A stretch of 64,000 bases of DNA, from positions 168,086-232,085 of the forward strand of contig NZ_FZNQ01000004.1 of NCBI RefSeq assembly GCF_900188065.1, in the 5' to 3' direction. The notes under the pieces were generated by a model that was not told the origin of the DNA, made no database searches, and saw only the letters and a program-made list of their open reading frames with translations. The position numbers and the translations under genes are program-made. This DNA is from Halorubrum vacuolatum. Its GTDB lineage: Archaea > Halobacteriota > Halobacteria > Halobacteriales > Haloferacaceae. Shown here in pieces: positions 42,775 to 49,839 of the stretch; position 1 is the first letter of the stretch; each line of letters begins with the position of its first letter.

Positions 42775-44073
42775 ATGACTATATCCAATTTACAATTCGA
42801 GACTGAAGTTAATAAGGCTGTCGGTGTTAGTAACGAAAATAACGATGTTTTTGATCGAATAAGTAGTTATCTAGAAGATTCTAATATCTATGTTCCACTT
42901 GAAGCAGGTAAGAAATACCCTGTTAAGAAAGGTTGGAACCGAAAAAGAAACCTGATTACTCAAGAAGAAGCCAAGAGACACTTACAATCCGGCGGTAATG
43001 TCGGGTTGATTCTTGGTAAGTGGTTTAATGGTAATACGTATGTGCTATTCGACATCGAAGAAGCGGGGATCTTACCTGCTGATTTGAAATCAGTAATCGA
43101 TAGCCATACTGTAATCACACATAGAAGCCCCCACGGTGGATTAAACCGGATTGTTCGGATTGAAGATAGGGAAGCGTATCAGCTGTTACATTCATATGAT
43201 ACGGAACACACCGACTTTAGAGAAGGCCCTGATGCAGATCTTGAATTAATCACTAGTGGAGAAACACCACTACCCCCAAGCGAGATACACCATCGAGATT
43301 GTAAGGATACAAAACCCTGTAATGGGGTTGGATCCGACCGATATATCCTAGATTCAATCAATCCCGAAGCTCCAAGTCTAGACATCGAAGCAGTAAGACT
43401 GATTGGAGATCTACTACACCAAGAAGAAAAAGAAGAAGATACTGAACCCAATTATAACGAAGAAATAAGCGGTAATGTGCCTTCTCCAAGTCCTAGATTC
43501 AATATTGAAAAAGAATTTAATGAAAATGTCCCAAGTGTTAGGCACACATTCAAAAATCGGATGGATTACATGAAAAAAGGAGATTGGGAGGGGCAAGAAT
43601 TATTTGATAAGCTCTATCATGGGAATTTTGAGGATGTTTCTGGTTCAAATAAACAAGGTAGAGCCGAATGTAAATTAGCGAATTATATTGGATTCTTCTT
43701 CGGGAATAATGAAAAGTTTGTTCGATTGTTCATGGATTTGGCTCCATTTGAATCATACTATGAAAAATATGAGGATCATAGAAAATTCCTTCTTGAAAAT
43801 GCTACTTCAGTAGATTGGGTGTATTGTGAGGGTGTGTCATTTTTCAAAAAATATGATGTTGCTTTCGGTATATGGATTAAAGAAGAAATGACTACTAATG
43901 AATTAATCGAGTATGCTAGTGTTGAGAAGGATTCTGTATATCGGATTCTGAAAGTTCTTGAAGCAGAGAATATGATCGAAAAGGATGGTAACAAGATTAT
44001 AAATCAGAGAATAACCGAAGGCTATCTAGAACGATTATACAATGTTATTGAAAAATATGAGGGTGAAATATGA
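42775..44073 (+). CDS. PrimPol-type replication protein
   Basis: A 432-residue protein with a bifunctional primase/polymerase (AEP) N-terminal domain. Motifs are seen in order: PVKKGWNR and GGNVGLILGKW, the metal-binding Asp93/Glu95 in YVLFDIEEAG, the SPHGG motif (118-122) and ADLELI with LPPSEIHHRD. Residues about 225-345 have no recognised fold and there is no clear helicase Walker motif. The C-terminal 60 residues form a winged helix (TTNELIEYASVEKDSVYRILKVLEAENM). It probably initiates replication of the element, with the hairpins upstream as possible origin. A GGGGGAGATGG stretch serves as ribosome-binding site, and micro-ORFs follow through an ATGA overlap. Confidence 0.82.
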   Translation: MTISNLQFETEVNKAVGVSNENNDVFDRISSYLEDSNIYVPLEAGKKYPVKKGWNRKRNLITQEEAKRHLQSGGNVGLILGKWFNGNTYVLFDIEEAGILPADLKSVIDSHTVITHRSPHGGLNRIVRIEDREAYQLLHSYDTEHTDFREGPDADLELITSGETPLPPSEIHHRDCKDTKPCNGVGSDRYILDSINPEAPSLDIEAVRLIGDLLHQEEKEEDTEPNYNEEISGNVPSPSPRFNIEKEFNENVPSVRHTFKNRMDYMKKGDWEGQELFDKLYHGNFEDVSGSNKQGRAECKLANYIGFFFGNNEKFVRLFMDLAPFESYYEKYEDHRKFLLENATSVDWVYCEGVSFFKKYDVAFGIWIKEEMTTNELIEYASVEKDSVYRILKVLEAENMIEKDGNKIINQRITEGYLERLYNVIEKYEGEI

Positions 44074-44135
44074 TCTATAATATAATTCTTCTTCTTTCCT
44101 TTGTTAATGTGAGAAAATCGGGTGAAATCGCATGA
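44070..44135 (+). CDS. Micro-ORF 1 downstream of PrimPol (21 residues)
   Basis: Starts MIYNIILLLSFVNVRKSGEI, a short hydrophobic peptide. Its ATG overlaps the PrimPol TGA (ATGA), and its own TGA overlaps the next ATG, so ribosomes could pass along. Too short to identify, and chance is possible. Confidence 0.35.
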   Translation: MIYNIILLLSFVNVRKSGEIA

Positions 44136-44176
44136 AGGCAGGGGTTCCATTTATAAGGGGGTTTTCCCATGATTAG
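44132..44176 (+). CDS. Micro-ORF 2 (14 residues)
   Basis: Encodes MKAGVPFIRGFSHD. It begins within the ATGA overlap with micro-ORF 1 and overlaps the zinc-finger gene start at 44169 by 8 bases. Probably a coupling step if translated at all. Confidence 0.3.
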   Translation: MKAGVPFIRGFSHD

Positions 44177-44288
44177 TATGAGAACGATTAACAGAGAATT
44201 AGCAGAGAAAGCACCTGAAGGGTTCCAACTAGGAGCGATTAAGATAGATCTATCACACCACACACCGGATATAACTGAGGATGAAAAG

Positions 44289-45408
44289 TGCCTTGTTGCG
44301 GGTCCGATCAGCGGGCTGTGCAGTCGGTCTGCGGGTGATTTCGTGAAATTGACGGCTGAATTGGACGCTGTCTTGCGGTATGAGGTCGAAACGACCGCTG
44401 GTGAAGAAGTGTAAGCACCTTGGCAAACAGCACGCTGACAACCCAGACGAACCCGCTGCGCCGGATGGCGACAGCGGGTTCGCCGAGTGGGTTCAGATCG
44501 CCTTGATTCTCATGCACGCTGAACTCGACAAAAGCTTCCGCGAGACCGAAGCGTGGTTTAACGACTCTCTCGCCATCCGTGAGGAACTGAATCTCAAAGC
44601 CTCGCCAGACCATACGACCCTCTGCCGGTGGGAGAAAGAGTACCAGATGCGTGAACTCCGTCGCCTGCTCCGCGCTTCGGCGGAGCAGGCGGGCTGGAGC
44701 GGTGAAGCCGCAATCGACGCCAGTGGCTTCCAACGCGATCAGACCAGCTACCACTACCGCGGCCGCGCGAACTACTCGTTCCAGTCGATGAAGACGACGA
44801 TCTTGATCGACGTGAACTCACTAGCGATCAAAGACGTTCATATCACCACGCAGAAGGCGTGGGACGGCCATATCGGGATGCAGGTCTTCCGCCGGAACGC
44901 GGAAGACCTGCGGGTCCTGTCCGCTGATGCGAACTACTCGTGGGGTGAGCTCCGCGAGGAGTGTCACTCCAATTCGACACGACCGTTGATCAAACACAGA
45001 GAGCAGACACCGCTTCAGAAGGCTCACAACGCCCGGATGAACGAGGACTACAACCAGCGGTGGATGAGTGAAACGGGCTTCTCGCAGTTGAAGGAAGACG
45101 ACGGCGAGAAACTACGCTCCCGGACTTGGCACGGCCAGTTCCGGGAGCTCACGCGGAAGTGCATCGTGCATAACCTCACGCAGGCGGCGAGTTAAGGGCT
45201 CGCCGCCTGCTCCCTTTCTCCGGACGTATCCGGGAGAGGCATCGCCGTCGTCAGTGACACAACGAAACAAGATACCATAGTTCTGACCCTTTGATGAACA
45301 CTGCTAGCGACAGCTACTGCAACTTCTGAATCCGAGAACAGGGTTCTGACAGCGTGAAGGTGTGAATAATCTACCCCACCCCGACGCTGTCTTGCGTTCA
45401 ACAAGGCA
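44289..45408 (+). mobile_element. ISH1-like IS5-group insertion sequence (1120 bp)
   Basis: The terminal inverted repeat is TGCCTTGTTG (44289-44298) with CAACAAGGCA (45399-45408), and an 8-bp target duplication ATGAAAAG stands at 44281-44288 and 45409-45416. Length and duplication size match the ISH1 group of haloarchaeal IS5 elements. It holds one full-length transposase. The high-GC sequence stands out from the AT-rich element around it. Confidence 0.93.
44380..45195 (+). CDS. ISH1-group DDE transposase
   Basis: A 271-residue IS5-type transposase. DDE residues are Asp in EAAIDASGFQRDQ, Asp in RVLSADANYSWGE and Glu in RWMSETGFSQLKED; the C-terminus is the familiar FRELTRKCIVHNLTQAAS. The length is that of ISH1-type transposases. 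No frameshift or stop, and intact ends with a clean target duplication point to a recent, active insertion. Confidence 0.94.
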   Translation: MRSKRPLVKKCKHLGKQHADNPDEPAAPDGDSGFAEWVQIALILMHAELDKSFRETEAWFNDSLAIREELNLKASPDHTTLCRWEKEYQMRELRRLLRASAEQAGWSGEAAIDASGFQRDQTSYHYRGRANYSFQSMKTTILIDVNSLAIKDVHITTQKAWDGHIGMQVFRRNAEDLRVLSADANYSWGELREECHSNSTRPLIKHREQTPLQKAHNARMNEDYNQRWMSETGFSQLKEDDGEKLRSRTWHGQFRELTRKCIVHNLTQAAS

Positions 45409-45625
45409 ATGAAAAGCCAAAAGTTGCTAATCAATGGCAGAGAATCGCCCGTAATCAGCTACATGACTCTATCACCGTGGAAAGGGTGGAAAACTTGAGT
45501 AGCTTAACTGAACCCGTATATTCTTGTTTGAAATGCGATTCTACCCCGATGTATGATCGAGAGATTGGAGAACACTACTGTATAGTTTGTGAGACTCAAG
45601 AACCTAGCATTATGGATTACTGACT

Positions 45626-45733
45626 ATGGCTGAAGACATATATTTACAGATTAGATTACAGCTACTTACTGAAAAGTGCAAAGAAGTTAATCAAAAGTTA
45701 GATGATATTTTAGAGGAAAATGATGAAGAATAA
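45626..45733 (+). CDS. Very small helical protein (35 residues)
   Basis: Encodes MAEDIYLQIRLQLLTEKCKE followed by a Glu/Asp-rich helix. It begins two bases after the zinc-finger stop and overlaps the next ORF by 14 bases, suggesting one coupled operon. No family is recognisable. Coding is supported by the tight arrangement only. Confidence 0.45.
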   Translation: MAEDIYLQIRLQLLTEKCKEVNQKLDDILEENDEE

Positions 45734-45893
45734 TAAAATCGTTCGGGGTACTATCTCGGATCCGGATTTAATCGAAGCATATGAAGATTACCTCTATCAC
45801 TCTCATAAGGACGAAAGACAGGTTTTGACCGAAGCTCTTAGAATGTATCTTGAAGAAGAAAACCAACTAAAACAGCACGTATACAAACAATAG
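45720..45893 (+). CDS. Small CopG/RHH-like protein (57 residues)
   Basis: Begins with KIVRGTISDPDLIEAYEDYL and continues into helical DERQVLTEALRMYLEEENQ. A strand, helix, helix layout and the LTEALRMYLEE pattern fit ribbon-helix-helix proteins such as CopG, though weakly. It would be a second DNA-binding regulator of the element. It overlaps its upstream neighbour by 14 bases and the convergent membrane-protein gene by 27 bases. Two ATG codons in a row (45720, 45723) are possible starts. Confidence 0.55.
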   Translation: MMKNNKIVRGTISDPDLIEAYEDYLYHSHKDERQVLTEALRMYLEEENQLKQHVYKQ

Positions 45894-46337
45894 TATAGCT
45901 ACAAATATAGTTCCCCAAAAGGCTCCCTCTTTTCTTCTGCTCCACGTGTTTTTTCTCTCGATTTTAGCAATGAACAAATTAATGTCTTCTATGAGGTCTT
46001 CTTTGTCTTCTTGAGCCACTTCTACTCCATAGTGCCTTTCAAAGTCATTATAGGATTCTCCGCTTATGTGCCTGTATGTTTTATCAAATGACTTTAATTT
46101 ACCATTTTTATCTGCTGATTGTATTATTTTCTTTTCAATTCTCCGATGCATATCTTCTAAGTCGTTCCCTAGGTATTCTTTTTTATATCCGTGCAATGTT
46201 CTGAACTCATTATCTGTTTCAATATCTCTCAGAATATTCCGATATTCACTTTTTATTTTATTCCGCTCTCTTGTAGCCTCTCGGAAATTTGGAGAGATTC
46301 TAGATAATGCGTCAATTATTAACTCAATAGCGTTCAT
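45867..46337 (-). CDS. Tail-anchored helical protein of the element
   Basis: A 156-residue protein of mostly charged helices (EATRERNKIKSEYRNILRDI, HRRIEKKIIQSADKNGKLK, AQEDKEDLIEDINLFIAKIE) and a single hydrophobic C-terminal segment AFWGTIFVAILLFVYVLF that would anchor it in the membrane. No family is recognised. Low GC and location show it belongs to the element. The long helices suggest an oligomeric coiled coil facing the cytoplasm. Confidence 0.65.
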   Translation of the reverse strand: MNAIELIIDALSRISPNFREATRERNKIKSEYRNILRDIETDNEFRTLHGYKKEYLGNDLEDMHRRIEKKIIQSADKNGKLKSFDKTYRHISGESYNDFERHYGVEVAQEDKEDLIEDINLFIAKIERKNTWSRRKEGAFWGTIFVAILLFVYVLF

Positions 46338-46931
46338 TATACCTGCTATATGCTGAAGAATATACTTAAAAACCGGTGATATGACGTATAAAAAATTGTA
46401 TATTAGATGTTAGAATAGCACGTACACAGGTCTTCTAAACCTAAAATCAGGCTAATGAATACCATCAGTTACCGGTCATAAACTTGTAATCAGGAGATCT
46501 AAATCTGCCGTATCATGGGTATGAGAGCTATGTTCTGCTTATTTAGGACTGAATTTCATGTGTTCTTCAGGTAAGCGAGATTTTCTTTAATCCCCTATCC
46601 ATATCTGATTAAGCAAATCACCTAGTCATAATCCCTATTTCTTCACATCCAACCGAAAGATATTTAAACTTTGGTAACGAATGTAAACTTAGGGCGTAAC
46701 TATTCGTCCTTTTGTCCGGTAATCGGGCAAAAAAATAAGCTCAAACTGAAGATCCTTGGCATACCTCTGCTTCAAATCTTTCAGTCAATTACTGATTTCA
46801 GTAATATCACTTGGGGTTTTCATACATGACCCCATGTCATTGATTCATCCGGGGGTTTTTCGTTTATTCAGCCCCCATTTTTAGGGTGCGCACCCAATCT
46901 TTAAGACTATCATAATCGGACGAATAGCAGT
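46338..46931. other. Hairpin-dense non-coding block, candidate origin
   Basis: A 594-base gap with no gene I can support. Between 46,710 and 46,895 it packs five dyads: TTTTGTCCG/CGGGCAAAA (46710-46732), ATTACTGA/TCAGTAAT (46788-46805), TGGGGT/ACCCCA (46812-46834), GGGGG/CCCCC (46851-46876) and the perfect 12-bp palindrome GGGTGCGCACCC (46884-46895). Such clustering suggests a replication origin or control region, lying between divergent transcription of 45867 and 46932. Confidence 0.5.
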
Positions 46932-47162
46932 ATGGCTGATTTGTCTCAAGATACGATCCAATCGCTCCAAGAAAGCCGAGAGGATTTGATTATCCTAGCT
47001 GAAAGCGATCTCCCTGTATCAGGTTATGCTGATAGCCTTCTCTCTCTGATTGAAGAGGATAGGTCCGATAGCACTAACGAACCCACAGAATTGACCACAA
47101 ATGAAGCAGAGCCTTCTCAAATCGATTCTAACAACGACCCAAGAAACATATTAGCCTATTAG
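46932..47162 (+). CDS. Small acidic hypothetical protein next to the integrase
   Basis: A 76-residue acidic protein (starts MADLSQDTIQSLQESREDLI) with an N-terminal helical half and a Ser/Thr/Asn-rich disordered tail. The stop overlaps the convergent integrase stop region by 4 bases. It could be an excisionase-like or regulatory protein by position, but no helix-turn-helix is visible, so this is a guess. Unrecognised family. Confidence 0.5.
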   Translation: MADLSQDTIQSLQESREDLIILAESDLPVSGYADSLLSLIEEDRSDSTNEPTELTTNEAEPSQIDSNNDPRNILAY

Positions 47163-48427
47163 TCTGTTAGTTCTTCTAGAAGCTCCGGGTTTTCTTCGAT
47201 TAGATTCTTCAATTGGTCTAAGGCTGATTGGTCTTTCTGTGTCGTTGTTTGTTTAGCAGATTCGTAGATATCAGATTGAACCCTTCTCTGTGTCTCTTGA
47301 GCATCGAGAGCGAATATCTCCCCACAATTAGAGCAGGCTTTGTCACTTGGATCCAAGTTCTCATAACAGGTAGGGCAAATGTCGGGGGTTAGTGTCTCCG
47401 AACTAGCTTTCTCTTTGATACCGGCGGCTACTTCAGCTTTAGAGATATGATCATCGGCAGATAGGTGCGAATAAGTCGTTTCCATAACGGTACTATCCGG
47501 TGAATGACCAATTATGAATTTAATTGTAGCATCGTCTAAATCATAGTCTCTCTTTGCGATAGTCACAAATGTATGTCTAAAATTGTGTGCATTTGTGGGT
47601 TTTCGTATTCCCGCATCTTTACCTATTCTTTTCAGCCTTCGATTGATATGGGCACCTGATAGAGGTTTTCCGAATATATCTCCATATCTTGTTTCTTGAG
47701 AAGGTAAGTGCGTTATAAAGGCAGATTCAGGATCCTGTTTTGTCGGGTGTTTTTGCAACCAATCTAAGCAGGCTTTCCGGGCACCTAGCAACGGACGCTT
47801 TCGAGATTGTTTATCAGCCCCCTTCAGCCCCTCTGCTTCAGTATTCAAATAGAAAACCCCCTCTTTTGGTTTAATGTCCTTAATCCGTAGTGACTGTATG
47901 GCCCGTATCCTTTGGCCCGTATTCAATAATAATTCAAAGATAGCTCTATCTCTATCGTTCTGAATAACGTTCCGCATTTGCCTGATATCCTCTCTTGTGA
48001 ATACATCATTTTCATCAACTTTGGTAGTTTGGTATTTTATTATCACTATCTTATCGGGGTCAACTGAATCAATATCGTGATATCGATAGAAGCTAATCAG
48101 GGCACATTGATACAGTTGAACCGTAGATTTAGACAGATTCTCTAGTTGAGAATCCATAAATTCGTTAATCTCCTTAGTGGTGCATTCGGTTAATTCGGGT
48201 TCCAATCGCCGAGCACATATCCTGATATGATCTCCATACGTTGCTAGAGTCTGCTTCTTCAATGTACCCCCTTCATGATCGGATATGCTAACGATATCGG
48301 GATTTTTGGCTAATATATATTCTTCAATTGCTTCTAGCTCTTTTCGAGATAGTGTCTCATTTATCAGATATTCTTTTACTATTCTTCGGACGGTCCGATC
48401 ATACTCTGCCTGTGGATCGTTTCCCAT
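47159..48427 (-). CDS. Tyrosine integrase with C-terminal zinc ribbon
   Basis: A 422-residue tyrosine recombinase. The SAM-like N-terminal domain covers residues about 55-120, and the catalytic domain has Arg173 (NTGQRIRAI), His281 and Arg284 (HNFRHTF), His308 (IIGHSPDST) and the nucleophile Tyr319 (METTYSHLS). After it comes a zinc ribbon with C-x2-C pairs at 351/354 and 365/368 (CPTCYENLDPSDKACSNCG) and a coiled tail. The gene ends the element, about 50 bases inside the right attachment repeat, the normal position for the enzyme that inserted it. The usual tRNA target is replaced here by a protein gene. Confidence 0.93.
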   Translation of the reverse strand: MGNDPQAEYDRTVRRIVKEYLINETLSRKELEAIEEYILAKNPDIVSISDHEGGTLKKQTLATYGDHIRICARRLEPELTECTTKEINEFMDSQLENLSKSTVQLYQCALISFYRYHDIDSVDPDKIVIIKYQTTKVDENDVFTREDIRQMRNVIQNDRDRAIFELLLNTGQRIRAIQSLRIKDIKPKEGVFYLNTEAEGLKGADKQSRKRPLLGARKACLDWLQKHPTKQDPESAFITHLPSQETRYGDIFGKPLSGAHINRRLKRIGKDAGIRKPTNAHNFRHTFVTIAKRDYDLDDATIKFIIGHSPDSTVMETTYSHLSADDHISKAEVAAGIKEKASSETLTPDICPTCYENLDPSDKACSNCGEIFALDAQETQRRVQSDIYESAKQTTTQKDQSALDQLKNLIEENPELLEELTD

Positions 48428-48475
48428 GATAGCCCCGTAGTTGGTTCTACTTATTCAATGTTCAAGGTCATGTAG

Positions 48476-48482
48476 AGCCCAT
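48476..48482. other. Right attachment repeat (AGCCCAT)
   Basis: Seven bases matching 34416-34422. Directly after it the oxidoreductase frame resumes with CTGTTCAATTACTTG. It lies 49 bases upstream of the integrase start codon. Confidence 0.8.
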
Positions 48483-48938
48483 CTGTTCAATTACTTGGGG
48501 ATCGGCTCGGTGGACGGCTCGGCGTTTATGAAGACCGCCCGCGAGCAGGTCGATAGCTTCGGCGTGGAGCGGCACGAGGCCTCGGTGACCGACGTCGCCG
48601 AGGGCGACGAGGGTGGATTCGTCGTCTCGACGGAGGACGGCGAACACGCCGCCGACTACGTCGTGCTCGCGACGGGCGCGAAGCGGGACCTGGCCGAGTC
48701 GCTCGGCTGTGCGTTCGACGGCGACCTCGTCGATGTCGGCGTCACGATGGAGACGAGCGTCGAGAACGCCTACGCGACCGGCGCGATGGTTCGCGCCGAG
48801 GAGTGGCAGGCGGTTATCTCGGCCGGCGACGGCGCGGCCGCTGCGTTAAACATCCTCTCAAAGGAGAAGGGCGAGCGGTACCACGACTTCGACGTGCCGG
48901 CCGACGCCCAGGCCGTCTTCGGCGGCATGAACAAGTAG
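48483..48938 (+). pseudogene. 3' half of FAD-dependent oxidoreductase split by the element
   Basis: Codes for 151 residues (LFNYLGIGSVDGSAFMKT onward) including YVVLATGAKRDLAE, a typical second FAD-contact motif, and ENAYATGAMVRAEEWQ, the C-terminal FAD signature. It joins in frame to 34288-34422. A TTG at 48441 and an ATG at 48528 could start a truncated product, but the FAD-binding N-terminus would be missing. The full protein would be a small thioredoxin-reductase-like flavoprotein. Confidence 0.9.
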
Positions 48939-48951
48939 CCGCCGGACCCGC

Positions 48952-49098
48952 TCACATGTGTTCTTCCTCAAGTACCCAGCCGAGGGCTCGTTTGTAGTGG
49001 GTGAACAGCTCCTCGACGCCGCGGTGTCGCATCTCCTCGTCTTCGAGCTGGTCGATCAGGAACTCGTACTGCTCGCGGACCTCCGCCTCGGAGCGCAT
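48952..49098 (-). CDS. Small conserved helical protein (48 residues)
   Basis: Encodes MRSEAEVREQYEFLIDQLED, then EEMRHRGVEELFTHYKRALG and an acidic tail. The sequence is helical, Glu/Arg-rich and in haloarchaeal codon use. I recall small proteins of this pattern in other haloarchaea but cannot name a family. It is convergent with the oxidoreductase 3' half. Confidence 0.6.
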   Translation of the reverse strand: MRSEAEVREQYEFLIDQLEDEEMRHRGVEELFTHYKRALGWVLEEEHM

Positions 49099-49158
49099 AC
49101 CGGGGGTACGGTCGCCATCGATGAGAGCCTTCGGGAGCGTGGCGATCCCGGGACCCGA

Positions 49159-49389
49159 TCAAAAGACGCCGACCGCCGAGAGCCCGTAGATGATCGCGAC
49201 GACGACGACGCCGATGGTCACCAGCCGCCACGCGAGCGAGAGGACGAACTTCCCGATGACGATGACGAGCGCGATGGCGACGAGCGCGATCAACAGCTGT
49301 GCGATCGGGTCCCCGCCGAGCCCCGCCTGCATCGCGTCCGGCGCGCCGAAAACGGACGGGAGGCCGAGGGGTGAATGGGTGAGCGACAT
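49159..49389 (-). CDS. Small membrane protein (76 residues)
   Basis: From the ATG at 49389 (MSLTHSPLGLPSVFG) the protein has a short N-terminal region with Gly-rich turn and two adjacent hydrophobic helices (IAQLLIALVAIALVIVIGKFVL and LVTIGVVVVAIIYGLSAVGVF). An upstream ATG at 49446 is open but adds Arg/Pro-rich residues without support. Function unknown. The following gap (49,390-49,794) holds only promoter-like sequence, including a CGGCC/GGCCG stem near 49,675. Confidence 0.65.
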   Translation of the reverse strand: MSLTHSPLGLPSVFGAPDAMQAGLGGDPIAQLLIALVAIALVIVIGKFVLSLAWRLVTIGVVVVAIIYGLSAVGVF

Positions 49390-49794
49390 GCCCAATCGAA
49401 CGACGAGCGGCGGCATAAGCCTGTGGGAGGCTTCGGTTGGACGCAAACATGTTTGAATAATAGAACATACCTCGTCCCCAACCGCCGGTGATCCACGACG
49501 ACGGATCGATTCTGGACGGGTCGCTCACCGGTAGTGCTCGGCACGGACACAAGAAAACCCCCCATCGGTTCCAGTGGGAGGCGGCCGTAGCCTATCGGTT
49601 TTCGGCGAGTATGATCACTTTCACTCCGGTCTAGCTATGCTTATGAAGACGCGTTCCCTTGCATACAAACGATTCGGCCGAACGGCCGTAGTGACCGATC
49701 CACAGACCTGTACGGGATCGAATAGATACACGCCTGATATGGGCCGGGAACGCAATCTACAAGGGTCCACTTCGCCAGTACACTACCAGCATCC

Positions 49795-49839
49795 ATGAAC
49801 CGATCCGAACGCCGCCGGAGCGGGGTGGCCGTCGAATGA
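49795..49839 (+). CDS. 14-residue leader ORF overlapping the nrdJ start
   Basis: Encodes MNRSERRRSGVAVE. Its TGA overlaps the nrdJ ATG (AATGAG), so translation could be coupled. It may instead mark a longer transcript leader. Too short to be certain. Confidence 0.35.
   Translation: MNRSERRRSGVAVE

Larger units (their letters stand above)
44169..45623 (+). pseudogene. Zinc-finger gene interrupted by the ISH1-like element
   Basis: Codons 1-40 (44169-44288) and codons 41-108 (45417-45623) read in one frame when the IS and one copy of the 8-bp target duplication are removed. The rebuilt 108-residue protein begins MISMRTINRELAEKAPEG and ends with a zinc finger (SCLKCDSTPMYDREIG then YCIVCETQEP). 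The insertion truncates the protein and separates the finger, so it should be inactive. Base composition matches the element. Precise excision would restore it. Function unknown; probably a DNA-binding accessory factor. Confidence 0.9.
34416..48482. mobile_element. 14 kb AT-rich integrated element (cryptic integrative plasmid or viral satellite)
   Basis: It is bounded by the 7-bp direct repeat AGCCCAT at 34416-34422 and 48476-48482, and the chromosomal gene it interrupts rejoins in frame across that repeat. Inside, base composition falls sharply to AT-rich, and genes are small and densely packed. The set includes a tyrosine integrase at the right end, a PrimPol-like replication protein, ribbon-helix-helix and winged-helix regulators, zinc-ribbon proteins and membrane proteins. 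At least four insertion sequences account for over 5 kb of its length. No capsid, spike, portal or conjugation gene is visible. Confidence 0.88.

Noticed and set aside
44365..45402. 14-nt direct repeat GACGCTGTCTTGCG near both ends of the ISH1-like element as its target duplication
   Set aside because: It lies inside the 10-bp inverted ends; the true 8-bp duplication ATGAAAAG is directly outside them and restores a reading frame.
34416..48482. Provirus with capsid or pleolipovirus spike genes
   Set aside because: No large surface, capsid, portal or packaging ATPase gene found; membrane proteins present are too small and unrecognised.
49390..49794. B12 riboswitch before the B12-dependent nrdJ
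   Set aside because: I looked for a conserved B12-box and the usual long multi-stem leader and saw only one short CGGCC/GGCCG stem.
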